DNA from: Acetobacteraceae bacterium
Lineage (GTDB): Bacteria; Pseudomonadota; Alphaproteobacteria; Acetobacterales; Acetobacteraceae
Assembly (NCBI GenBank): GCA_003164305.1
Contig: PLSZ01000217.1
Location: 9,706 to 15,899 of the forward strand
DNA: 6,194 bases
Direction: 5' to 3'
Part shown: positions 1 to 6,194 of the stretch, piece after piece
How the letters are laid out: the number at the start of each line of letters is the position of its first letter
Numbering within the stretch: position 1 is the first letter of the stretch
Notes under the pieces: generated by a model
What the model was told of the DNA's origin: nothing
Database searches by the model: none
The model's input: the letters and a program-made list of their open reading frames with translations, nothing else
Program-made: the position numbers and the translations under genes

Positions 1-330
1 GTGAAGTTCACGCCGGCGGGCGGCCTGGTCACGATCCGCGTCCGGCAGGCCGGGAACGGTGAAGTTCGCCTGCTGGTGGAAGATACCGGCATCGGCATCG
101 AACCCGAAGCCCTGTCGAAACTGTGCAAGCCGTTCATTCAGGCAGACGCATCGACCAGCCGCCGCTATGGCGGGACGGGGCTTGGGCTCGCGATCAGCAG
201 CAAGCTCATGCACCAGCACGGCGGGACGCTGACCGTCGATAGTGCGCCTGGCAAGGGAACGACGGTGTGGGTCGCCTTCCCGGCGTCGCGGATTCTGGCG
301 ACGGCCAGTCACGCGGCGGAAACGGTTTGA
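1..330 (+). CDS. Sensor histidine kinase, C-terminal ATP-binding fragment (5' end outside window)
   Basis: This is the end of a two-component sensor kinase, which binds ATP and phosphorylates a histidine in its own dimerisation domain. Only the C-terminal part of the HATPase_c domain is present. The first codons read VKFTP, the tail of the N box (usually NAxKFT), so the GTG at position 1 is an internal valine and not a start. Next come the G1 box DTGIGI (residues 28-33 of the fragment), an F-box-like segment with KPFIQAD (43-49), and the G2 box GGTGLGLAI (57-65). The domain closes with the usual beta strand at GTTVWVAFP (86-94). The protein stops about 15 residues later, so there is no receiver domain after the kinase core. 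The FIQAD-STSR-YGGTGLGL spacing resembles PAS-type and hybrid kinases. The sensor region, histidine box and partner regulator are not visible. It ends 8 bp from the convergent DNA ligase gene. Confidence 0.95.
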   Translation: MKFTPAGGLVTIRVRQAGNGEVRLLVEDTGIGIEPEALSKLCKPFIQADASTSRRYGGTGLGLAISSKLMHQHGGTLTVDSAPGKGTTVWVAFPASRILATASHAAETV

Positions 331-338
331 CAGGCCGC

Positions 339-1991
339 TCACGTCCGTAACAACTTCTCCAGCGTATCGAGCCGGTCAGCATCCCGCGCCGGCTTATCCC
401 AACGGATACGCGCGATGCGCGGAAACCGCATGGCGACACCGGATTTATGCCGGGTCGACTGATTGAGGCCCTCGAACGCGATTTCCAATACGAGGCCGTG
501 GTCTTTGTTGGCGCTGACCTCGCGCACCGGTCCGAACCGGCTCACGGTATGATTGCGCACCCAGCGATCGAGTTGCAGCAGTTCTTCATCGGTAAAGCCG
601 AAATACGCCTTTCCGACCGGCACGAGTTCGTCCGCGCCATCCTTCTCGCGCCAAACACCGAAGGTGAAGTCGGAATAAAACGACGAACGTTTACCGTGGC
701 CGCGTTGCGCGTACATCAAGACCGCGTCGATATTGAATGGATCGCGTTTCCATTTCCACCAAAGTCCCCTCGGCCGGCCGCCGACATAGATCGAGTCGCG
801 GCGTTTCAACATCACGCCCTCGATGGCTTCAGCGTCCGCTCCGGCGCCCGCGTTCGCCGGATTGGCGCGCGCGGCCGCGAGCGACTCCCAGCTATCGAAT
901 GGCACCAGCGGCGACAGATCGATCGGCAGGCCGCGGCAGCGCGCGATCAGAGTTTCCAGCCGCGGCCGACGTTGATCGAAGGTCAGAGCTCGCAGGTCTT
1001 CGTCGCGTTCGGTCAGCAGATCGTAAGCGCGAATGTGCAATGGAAACTCCGCGATCAACTTCGCCGATACGGTTTTGCGATTGAGTCGCTGCTGCAAAAC
1101 GCCAAATGGCTGCACCAGGCCATCGCGCACGACCAGCAATTCGCCGTCGATCGTGGCGGCGTCGAACGCGGCGTCCATCAGCGCGTCACGAATTTCCGGA
1201 AAGGCTCCCGTGACGTCCTCGCCGGTGCGCGAATAAAGCCGTGTCACGCGCACATCATGTTCGTCGCGCCCGCATACGGCCTGCACGCGAATGCCGTCCC
1301 ATTTCCATTCGGCGCGGAAATCGTCAGGATCCAAACTGGAGAAATCGGTTTCGTCGATCGCGTGCGCCAGCATAGGCGTTCGGAACGGAGCCGGATCCGT
1401 GGTTGATGGACGTTCGGAGCGGCCCTCAACCCAGGCGAACAGATCGAGGTACGGCGGGTCCAGCCCGTGCCACACTTCCTCGACCTCATTCGGCTGCATC
1501 TCTCCCAGCGTCGCCACCGCGGTCTTCGCGAGCCGAGCGGAAACGCCGATCCGCGGCGCGCCGGTGATCAATTTTAGCAAGGCCCAACGCGCGGTTTCAT
1601 CGAGCGCGTCAAGCCAGCCGGACAGTCGCGCGGGGAGGTCGGTCTTGCGTGTCGCGTGCAGCGTCTCGACGATCTCTCCCAGACCGGGGGAGGGCGCGTT
1701 GTCGCCGGGCGGCCCGTCATCGCGCGGCCACATCAGCGCGACCGTCTCCGATAAATCGCCCACGTAGTCGTAGCTCATCGCGAACAACACCGGATCGACG
1801 CGTTCCGCGATCAGCGCGCGGATCACGGCGGGTTTCGCATGGGCAAAGGTTAGTTCACCGGCCATCGCGGCCAAGGCGTAGCCGCGATCGGGATCGGCCC
1901 GCGTGCGGAAATAATCGACCAGTAGCCGCAACTTGTTGTTGCGTGATGGTTCGTAAGCGAGACGATCGAGCAATTCGGCGAAGCGGTTCAC
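339..1991 (-). CDS. ATP-dependent DNA ligase (ligase-associated repair module type)
   Basis: Seals nicks in duplex DNA through a ligase-AMP intermediate. All nucleotidyltransferase motifs are readable in the 550-residue product: motif I EWKWDGIR (228-235, adenylated lysine K230), the SRTGEDVT segment (254-261), motif III IDGELLV (281-287), motif IV EGVMLKR (391-397), motif V WWKWKRDP (411-418), and a motif VI-like RFPRIARIRWDKP (522-534) in the C-terminal OB domain. The first 200 or so residues are an N-terminal DNA-binding domain with GAPRIGVS (144-151). A short Gly/Pro/Asp-rich linker lies at 91-106. Length and layout fit the stand-alone bacterial ligase family (TIGR04120 type) found beside an MBL-fold exonuclease. 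There is no polymerase or phosphoesterase domain, so it is not a full LigD. The GTG start overlaps the exonuclease stop as GTGA and has a strong ribosome site 7 nt upstream, indicating translational coupling. Confidence 0.95.
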   Translation of the reverse strand: MNRFAELLDRLAYEPSRNNKLRLLVDYFRTRADPDRGYALAAMAGELTFAHAKPAVIRALIAERVDPVLFAMSYDYVGDLSETVALMWPRDDGPPGDNAPSPGLGEIVETLHATRKTDLPARLSGWLDALDETARWALLKLITGAPRIGVSARLAKTAVATLGEMQPNEVEEVWHGLDPPYLDLFAWVEGRSERPSTTDPAPFRTPMLAHAIDETDFSSLDPDDFRAEWKWDGIRVQAVCGRDEHDVRVTRLYSRTGEDVTGAFPEIRDALMDAAFDAATIDGELLVVRDGLVQPFGVLQQRLNRKTVSAKLIAEFPLHIRAYDLLTERDEDLRALTFDQRRPRLETLIARCRGLPIDLSPLVPFDSWESLAAARANPANAGAGADAEAIEGVMLKRRDSIYVGGRPRGLWWKWKRDPFNIDAVLMYAQRGHGKRSSFYSDFTFGVWREKDGADELVPVGKAYFGFTDEELLQLDRWVRNHTVSRFGPVREVSANKDHGLVLEIAFEGLNQSTRHKSGVAMRFPRIARIRWDKPARDADRLDTLEKLLRT

Positions 1992-3022
1992 GCGCTTACC
2001 TCCGCCTCGATTTCCTCCTCCTCACCGTATCCCATCAAATGCAACGGGCGTGCGCGCAAGCCGCGCTGCGAAGCCCAATGCAGTAAAGCGTCTTCGGCGC
2101 CATGGGTGATCCAGAGCTCTTCGCATTCGGTCTCCAGGATGGTCGTGCATAACTCATCCCAATCGGCATGATCGGATACTACCAGCGGCAATTGCACGCC
2201 CCCCTGCCGCGCGCGGGCGCGAATGCGCATCCAGCCGGAGGCGAACGCGACCACCGGATCGGAAAACGCGCGCGCCCAAAGATCGCGGGTCGCGGACGGT
2301 GGACAAATCACGATCTCGCCGCCGAGTGTCCCGCGGTCCTTGGCGGCGACCTTACGCAGTTCGCCGAATGCTTCACCCTCGGAACGATAGTAATCGGTGA
2401 TTTTTTCCATCGCGCCATGGAGAAACAGCGGCCGTTCCCAGCCTGCCTGACGGATCAGCGCCATCATGCGTTGCGCCTTGCCAAGCGAATACGCGCCGAC
2501 CAGATGCGCGCGATCGGGAAAGGCACGGCAGGAGTCGAGAAGCCGGCGCACTTCCTTACGCGGATCGGGATGGCGGAAAACCGGCAGCCCAAAGGTTGCC
2601 TCGGAGATGAAGGCGTCGCAGCGCAACACCTCGAACGGCGCGCAGGTCGGATCGTAGCCGCGTTTATAGTCGCCCGAAACGACGACCCGGTAGCCGTTCG
2701 CCTCGATCAGAATCTGCGCGGAGCCGAGCACATGCCCAGCGGGGTGAAAGCTGACCTGAACGCCACCGATGCGGACGGGTTGGCCGTAAATCGCGATCTG
2801 CTGGCTCGTGGCGAACTCGGTGCCGTAGCGCAGCGCCATGATCGCCAGGGTTTCCCGGGTTGCCATGACGGACCCGTGTCCCGCGCGGGCGTGGTCGGCG
2901 TGACCATGCGTGATCAGCGCCCGCGGGCAGGCCCCGGGCGGGTCGATGAAGAAGTCTCCCTCCGGGCAATAAAGGCCGCCCGGTGTTGGGGTCAGTACGT
3001 CTTGCGCGGCCATCGGAGGCAT
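1988..3022 (-). CDS. Ligase-associated beta-CASP metallo-beta-lactamase exonuclease
   Basis: Predicted metal-dependent DNA exonuclease that trims ends for the neighbouring ligase. In the 344-residue product the MBL metal site is clear: HGHADH (39-44), the HPAGHVLGSAQ segment with H97, and GDYKRGYDP with D118. The beta-CASP insertion follows, with acidic E141 in SEATFG, the VGAYSLGKAQ stretch (175-184), a histidine in VVSDHADW (H285) and a late histidine in WITHGAED (H307). The N-terminal pattern TPTPGGLYCPEGDFFIDP is typical of the ligase-associated subfamily (TIGR04122 type), as opposed to RNA-processing RNase J or CPSF proteins. The protein ends in an acidic tail, EEEEIEAE (334-341). Two ATGs compete, at 3022 and 3013; the second gives MAAQDVL, which fits the family start better. 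Neither has a convincing Shine-Dalgarno sequence. The stop overlaps the ligase start by 4 bp. Confidence 0.93.
   Translation of the reverse strand: MPPMAAQDVLTPTPGGLYCPEGDFFIDPPGACPRALITHGHADHARAGHGSVMATRETLAIMALRYGTEFATSQQIAIYGQPVRIGGVQVSFHPAGHVLGSAQILIEANGYRVVVSGDYKRGYDPTCAPFEVLRCDAFISEATFGLPVFRHPDPRKEVRRLLDSCRAFPDRAHLVGAYSLGKAQRMMALIRQAGWERPLFLHGAMEKITDYYRSEGEAFGELRKVAAKDRGTLGGEIVICPPSATRDLWARAFSDPVVAFASGWMRIRARARQGGVQLPLVVSDHADWDELCTTILETECEELWITHGAEDALLHWASQRGLRARPLHLMGYGEEEEIEAEVSA
1999..2003 (-). promoter_or_regulatory. Ribosome binding site of the DNA ligase gene
   Basis: On the minus strand GGAGG stands 7 nt before the GTG start of the ligase, inside the last codons of the exonuclease. 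It supports the GTG start at 1991 and the GTGA overlap as a translational coupling junction. Confidence 0.8.
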
Positions 3023-3045
3023 ATGTAGGCGCGTGTTACGGGATT

Positions 3046-3057
3046 GCGACCGGTCGC
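3046..3057. repeat. Perfect 12-bp palindrome between the radical SAM and exonuclease genes
   Basis: The bases GCGACCGGTCGC equal their own reverse complement. The palindrome lies 4 nt after the radical SAM stop codon and about 23 nt before the first exonuclease ATG. It has no loop and no following T run, so it is not a classical intrinsic terminator. It could be a small operator-like or mRNA-end element, or chance in GC-rich DNA. Confidence 0.4.
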
Positions 3058-3061
3058 GGCG

Positions 3062-4396
3062 TTATCCGCGCGCCGCGCTCGCCTGAATGCTGGCCGCGAC
3101 CTGATCCGGATCCGGGACCGCCCCGCGCGCCAATGTCGTCGCCACGCGAAGTTGGGTCCATTGCCGGTAGACCTCGGCGATTTCTTCCTGAGTCACATTT
3201 GGCAGCTTCAGGATCGACCGGCGATGATTCGCGGGCAGTGTGAGGTAGTTCTCCGGCAGATAGCCCTTCTCCTGGCAAACCTGGAACAGCTCGGTCCCCG
3301 GATACGGGTAGAAGACGAAGAACGCGAAATCCGCCGGCCGCAGATCTCCATGCAAAGCGATCGTTTCCTGCATCTCGGCGCGGCTCTCGCCCGGGGTGCC
3401 GATGATGTAGTTCGCGGTGGCCATGATCCCGGCCTCGCGGGTCCATCGGAACACATCGCGAAACCGCTGATTGGTCGCCGAACGCTTCATGATTTCTCGC
3501 CGGACGCGCTCGCTGCCGCTTTCCACGCCATAGACGATGTGTCGGCAGCCGGCGGCGGCGAGTTCATGCAACATGATCTCATTCACCGTTTCCACGCGTG
3601 CGTTGAGCGAGAACGGCACCGCGAATTCCTTCGCGTAGACCTTGCAGAATTCGCGAACCCAGGGGTGGTGAATGGTGAACGTATCGTCGAGGAAGATGAC
3701 GTAGTTCAACGGTCCGGAGGCGCGCAACGCGTTCAGTTCGGCCAACACATTGTCCAGGCCGCGGCGGCGTCCGTACGCGGTGGTATCGCCCGACGCGTAT
3801 AGTTTGTCGTACATCCGCGCGGCGCAATACGTGCAGGGAAACGGACAGCCGCGTTGCGTCGATAAATGCCGCACGCCCCATTTTTCATCCAGCATGTCGC
3901 GCGCCAGGAACGGTACTGAATCCAGCGGCTCGATCGGGTCGCGCAACCTGGGCCGCGAGCCGCCCTTAGCCCAGATGTTGGCGATGCTTCCGTCAGTCAT
4001 ATCCCGGCCGGCTTCCAGCGCCTCGACCAGTTCGAGCAACGCCGCTTCGCCCTCGCCGAGGCACACGTAATCGAAGCCATCGTGGCGCAGGACGTCGTCT
4101 GGCGAGAACGTCGCGTGCAAGCCGCCGGCGATCACCGGAATGTTGCTGATCCGCCGCAATTCGCCGAGCACGTCGCGCGCGCGCAGCCATTGCCGCGTGG
4201 TCATGGAGACGCCGATCAGATCCGGCGCTTCCCGGCGAACCTCGGCGGCGATGTCGTCGATCACGCGGTCAACTGGCACCCGGACGAACGCGGCCTCGTG
4301 CCCGTGCTCGCGCAGGTAAGCGGCCAGGAACGCCGGGCCCAGAGAGGCGACCGCCCAATCGTGCTCGGTGTCGAATTCGAGGAACAGAACGCGCAT
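3062..4396 (-). CDS. B12-binding-domain radical SAM protein, substrate unknown
   Basis: A predicted radical enzyme that splits S-adenosylmethionine at a 4Fe-4S cluster. Residues 1 to about 130 of the 444 form a cobalamin-binding-like Rossmann domain: MRVLFLEF, then PDLIGVSMTTR (58-68), VIAGGLHATFSP (88-99) and the closing DYVCLGEGEAALLELV (109-124). No DxHxxG base-off motif is visible, so B12 may bind base-on or not at all. The radical SAM domain starts with CPFPCTYC (cluster ligands C184, C188, C191), followed by FLDDTF (235-240), GVESGSE (290-296) and IIGTPGES (331-338), which match the usual SAM-binding and barrel positions. The C-terminal region is short and has no recognisable extra domain. 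The start at 4396 begins exactly with the first strand of the domain; the upstream in-frame ATG at 4576 would add 60 non-conserved residues across the divergent hydrolase start. Known relatives include methyltransferases and ring-forming enzymes, but the substrate cannot be assigned. Confidence 0.9.
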   Translation of the reverse strand: MRVLFLEFDTEHDWAVASLGPAFLAAYLREHGHEAAFVRVPVDRVIDDIAAEVRREAPDLIGVSMTTRQWLRARDVLGELRRISNIPVIAGGLHATFSPDDVLRHDGFDYVCLGEGEAALLELVEALEAGRDMTDGSIANIWAKGGSRPRLRDPIEPLDSVPFLARDMLDEKWGVRHLSTQRGCPFPCTYCAARMYDKLYASGDTTAYGRRRGLDNVLAELNALRASGPLNYVIFLDDTFTIHHPWVREFCKVYAKEFAVPFSLNARVETVNEIMLHELAAAGCRHIVYGVESGSERVRREIMKRSATNQRFRDVFRWTREAGIMATANYIIGTPGESRAEMQETIALHGDLRPADFAFFVFYPYPGTELFQVCQEKGYLPENYLTLPANHRRSILKLPNVTQEEIAEVYRQWTQLRVATTLARGAVPDPDQVAASIQASAARG

Positions 4397-4402
4397 ACGG
4401 CG

Positions 4403-4431
4403 AGCGTACGAGCCGTGCCCGGCGGTTGCAA
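4403..4431 (-). promoter_or_regulatory. Possible promoter of the radical SAM gene
   Basis: Read on the minus strand, TTGCAA (4431-4426) resembles a -35 box. After exactly 17 bp comes TACGCT (4408-4403) as a weak -10 box. Only 6 nt separate the -10 box from the ATG at 4396, so transcription would begin at or next to the start codon. No Shine-Dalgarno sequence is visible before that ATG, which agrees with a leaderless message. The -10 match is only 3 of 6, so this is tentative. Confidence 0.3.
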
Positions 4432-4463
4432 TGCCACCTCGGTCACTGGCAGAACCGGTCGTC

Positions 4464-4470
4464 AAAGGGG
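4464..4470 (+). promoter_or_regulatory. Ribosome binding site of the alpha/beta hydrolase gene
   Basis: AAAGGGG stands 8 nt before the ATG at 4479. It decides the start in favour of 4479, where a signal peptide begins, over the upstream in-frame ATG at 4368, which lies inside the divergent radical SAM gene. Confidence 0.6.
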
Positions 4471-4478
4471 AAACCAAG

Positions 4479-6053
4479 ATGTGGATGGCACGTATTGTGG
4501 CGCTCGCGACGATCCTCGGCGCGATCGGCATGGCGACTGGTGCGCTGGCGAAGGTCACGCGGCTGGAAATTACCACGAAGCAGCCGGACGGATCCTTTCA
4601 GGGTGGAGACTACGTGCGCTGGGAAGGGCGTATCATGGGCGAACTTTCGCCCGCGGCGGAGACGATCCCCAACCTGGACAAGCCGGCGCGGAACGCGCAC
4701 GGCATGGTCGAATACGCGGCGCGGATCATGCTGTTCATGCCCGTCACCGGCGGCAATGGCGCATTGCTGGTCGATGTGCCGAACCGCGGCCACGCGTATG
4801 CCCGCGCCCTTTATAACAGCCCGCGCGGCTTGCCGTTTCAGTCCGGCAACCTCAGCCAGGGCACCGGGTTCCTTGAAGACCACGGCTTCACTTTCGCGGA
4901 AGTCTACTGGGAGCTCGGCCAGGGCGCCGACCTGCCGTCCTTCACCGCCGATGACGGCAATAAGCGCTTTGTCGAGGGCGTGGGCTTCGCGATCGTACGC
5001 GACGCCGCCGACTTTCTGGCGCACGACGCGGCGGACGCGGCGGGAACGCCAAATCCTCTGGCGGGGAAAATCAGTCGCGTGCTGGCCAGCGGCAAGTCGC
5101 AAACCGGCCGCTTCCTCAAGACCTTTCTGCTCAACGGATTCAATCGCCTGGATGGACGGCGTGTGTTCGACGGCATGCATGTGTTCGTGTCAGGCTCTGG
5201 ACTGTTACCGATCATGCGTTCCGGCACCGGGCCCGGATCGAGCGCGGACGGCGCGCCCTCCTTCGACAATCCGGAATTCCCTGGCGTGCATGACGGACTG
5301 CTGACCATCGGCGAAATCATCGCGAAGGTACAAGCCCGAGGAGAAGTTCCGCCGAAAATGCTGATGCTCAACTCCACGGTGGATTATTTGTCGATCCGCG
5401 CGTCGCTCGGCCGTACCGGGGGAAAAGGGACGGTCGATCTCCCTCTGCCGGACAACGTGCGGATGTACGATATCGCCGGCGGAGCCCATGCCACCGTCCC
5501 CAAAGCCGACGGTTGCGATCTCGCTCCTGGGCGGCTCGATTGGACGCCGGTGTCGCGCGCGACGTTGCTGCGCCTGGATGCATGGGTGGCGTCGAACACC
5601 GCGCCACCGCCGACGACGTTGATGCCGTTACGCGCGGCGAAGGACGATCCGAACGTGCTAAGGGCCCCCGCGAACCTGCCGAACGCCACCATCCAGGTGC
5701 CTCAGACCGACCCGGACGGCAATCCTATAGGCGGCGTTCGGCTGCCCGATCTGGCGGTGCCGCTTGGCGTGCATGGCGCGCAGAATCAGCCGCATAGCTT
5801 TTCGTGTTCCCTGGTCGGGGCTTTTCTGCCGTTCGCCGCGACGCGGGAGGCGCGCGACGCGGCTGGAGACAAGCGGCCGTCGTTGGTGGAGCGATACAAA
5901 AATCAGGACGACTACGTGACCCGCATCCGCGTCGCGGCACGCGAGGCGGAGAGCGCCGGCTTTCTGTTGCCGGAGGACGCGGCGATCATCGTCAACTCGG
6001 TCGCCGCCGCGCCGATCTTCGTCCAGCCGGCGCCCGCCGGACCGCCGCGGTGA
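4479..6053 (+). CDS. Exported alpha/beta hydrolase (Abhydrolase_10-like)
   Basis: A 524-residue predicted secreted or periplasmic hydrolase, probably an esterase, with unknown substrate. Residues 1-24 look like a Sec signal peptide: short start with R5, hydrophobic stretch IVALATILGAIGMATG, and an ALA cleavage site before K25. The nucleophile elbow is GKSQTGR (205-211, Ser207) followed by FLKTFLLNGFN. The acid is probably D302 in NSTVDYLS and the histidine H336 in AGGAHA. The order and surroundings match the alpha/beta hydrolase domain family PF20091, whose members carry GxSQxGRFLR, an NT-x-EYW-like acid segment and a GTQH-like histidine segment. The earlier VPNRGH (100-105) and GFTFAEVYWELG (136-147) fit the family N-terminal half. 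The C-terminal part ends with the RYKNQDDYVTRI and LLPEDAAII segments plus a proline-rich end. It has its own ribosome site, is divergent from the radical SAM gene and seems monocistronic within the window. Confidence 0.88.
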   Translation: MWMARIVALATILGAIGMATGALAKVTRLEITTKQPDGSFQGGDYVRWEGRIMGELSPAAETIPNLDKPARNAHGMVEYAARIMLFMPVTGGNGALLVDVPNRGHAYARALYNSPRGLPFQSGNLSQGTGFLEDHGFTFAEVYWELGQGADLPSFTADDGNKRFVEGVGFAIVRDAADFLAHDAADAAGTPNPLAGKISRVLASGKSQTGRFLKTFLLNGFNRLDGRRVFDGMHVFVSGSGLLPIMRSGTGPGSSADGAPSFDNPEFPGVHDGLLTIGEIIAKVQARGEVPPKMLMLNSTVDYLSIRASLGRTGGKGTVDLPLPDNVRMYDIAGGAHATVPKADGCDLAPGRLDWTPVSRATLLRLDAWVASNTAPPPTTLMPLRAAKDDPNVLRAPANLPNATIQVPQTDPDGNPIGGVRLPDLAVPLGVHGAQNQPHSFSCSLVGAFLPFAATREARDAAGDKRPSLVERYKNQDDYVTRIRVAAREAESAGFLLPEDAAIIVNSVAAAPIFVQPAPAGPPR

Positions 6054-6061
6054 TCCGGCGG
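6034..6061 (+). repeat. Inverted repeat spanning the hydrolase stop codon
   Basis: CCGCCGGA (6034-6041) pairs perfectly with TCCGGCGG (6054-6061) around a 12-nt loop that contains the TGA stop. The stem is 8 bp and very GC-rich. No T tract follows, so it does not meet the usual rule for an intrinsic terminator, but it may slow polymerase or protect the mRNA end. Confidence 0.35.
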
Positions 6062-6194
6062 ACGGCGTGGCTCTGGCGCGCGGGCGAATGGTTCGCGCCG
6101 TCCTCGGAATCGGGGACAACCAGAATTGGTGGCAAGACGGTAATGTCGAGATGGATTCGCCCGGTGGCGGCTTAGTCGCGGTAGGGACACCCAT
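6054..6194 (+). other. Unassigned 141-bp tail, possible start of a further gene
   Basis: No gene can be assigned here. In the plus frame with ATG at 6088 (or GTG at 6067) the sequence is open to the window edge and includes GDNQNWWQDGNVEMDSPGG. I do not recognise this peptide, and the ribosome site before either start is weak. A second plus frame closes with TAG at 6173-6175. On the minus strand a frame starting MGVPTATKPPP is open from 6194 leftwards, but it runs antisense through the hydrolase gene. I see no tRNA or other RNA gene. Confidence 0.25.

Noticed and set aside
447..1406. Long plus-strand open frame (319 codons)
   Set aside because: It lies antisense within the DNA ligase, whose catalytic motifs are all intact. 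It has no recognisable domain, and long antisense frames are expected in GC-rich coding DNA.
339..1991. LigD of the Ku-dependent end-joining pathway
   Set aside because: The protein has only the DNA-binding, nucleotidyltransferase and OB parts of a ligase, without polymerase or 3'-phosphoesterase domains. No Ku gene is present, and the partner is the MBL exonuclease of the ligase-associated module.
2168..3028. Long plus-strand open frame (286 codons)
   Set aside because: It is antisense to the exonuclease, which shows its complete metal-binding motif set. The plus-strand product is Arg/Ala/Gly-rich without known motifs.
4368..4478. Upstream start of the hydrolase at 4368
   Set aside because: The extra residues are polar and Arg-rich, overlap the radical SAM gene, and would bury the signal peptide. 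A ribosome site precedes 4479.
4397..4576. N-terminal extension of the radical SAM protein to the ATG at 4576
   Set aside because: The added 60 residues have no domain character and would cross the divergent hydrolase start and its signal peptide. The B12-domain strand begins exactly at the ATG at 4396.
6034..6061. Intrinsic terminator after the hydrolase
   Set aside because: The stem is good, but no T run follows it and the loop contains the stop codon, so I list it only as an inverted repeat.
5658..6194. Minus-strand open frame of 178 codons entering from the right edge
   Set aside because: Most of it is antisense to the C-terminal end of the hydrolase and is Arg/Pro-rich. The first residues look more protein-like, but nothing in it is recognisable.

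Overview
The window is GC-rich, gene-dense bacterial chromosome with short intergenic gaps, a 4-bp gene overlap, GTG as well as ATG starts, and one Sec-exported enzyme. This fits a Gram-negative bacterium, most likely a proteobacterium and perhaps an alphaproteobacterium. The taxonomic guess rests on composition and gene content only. I see no rRNA, tRNA, CRISPR array, insertion sequence or phage gene.

Layout, left to right. (1) 1-330, plus strand: the last 109 codons of a sensor histidine kinase, namely the end of its ATP-binding domain. (2) 339-4396, minus strand: a likely three-gene transcription unit, read from right to left. It contains a B12-binding-domain radical SAM protein (4396-3062), a beta-CASP metallo-beta-lactamase exonuclease (3022-1988) and an ATP-dependent DNA ligase (1991-339). 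The last two overlap by GTGA and are the nuclease-ligase pair of the known ligase-associated DNA repair module. (3) 4397-4478: an 82-bp divergent intergenic region that should hold the promoters for both directions. (4) 4479-6053, plus strand: an exported alpha/beta hydrolase of the Abhydrolase_10-like type with a recognisable Ser-Asp-His triad. (5) 6054-6194: 141 bp with no assignable gene; one plus-strand frame stays open to the window edge.

Working together: the exonuclease and ligase very probably act in one DNA end-processing and sealing pathway. That pathway usually also includes an Lhr-like DEXH helicase and a metallophosphoesterase, and neither gene is in this window. The radical SAM gene lies 39 bp (48 bp if the second ATG is used) upstream of the exonuclease on the same strand, so co-transcription is possible, but no functional link can be shown from sequence. 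The histidine kinase and the hydrolase are read in the opposite direction and have no evident connection to the module.

I found no convincing novel defence or mobile system. The points most worth checking are the split repair module, its radical SAM neighbour, and a possible leaderless start for the radical SAM gene.
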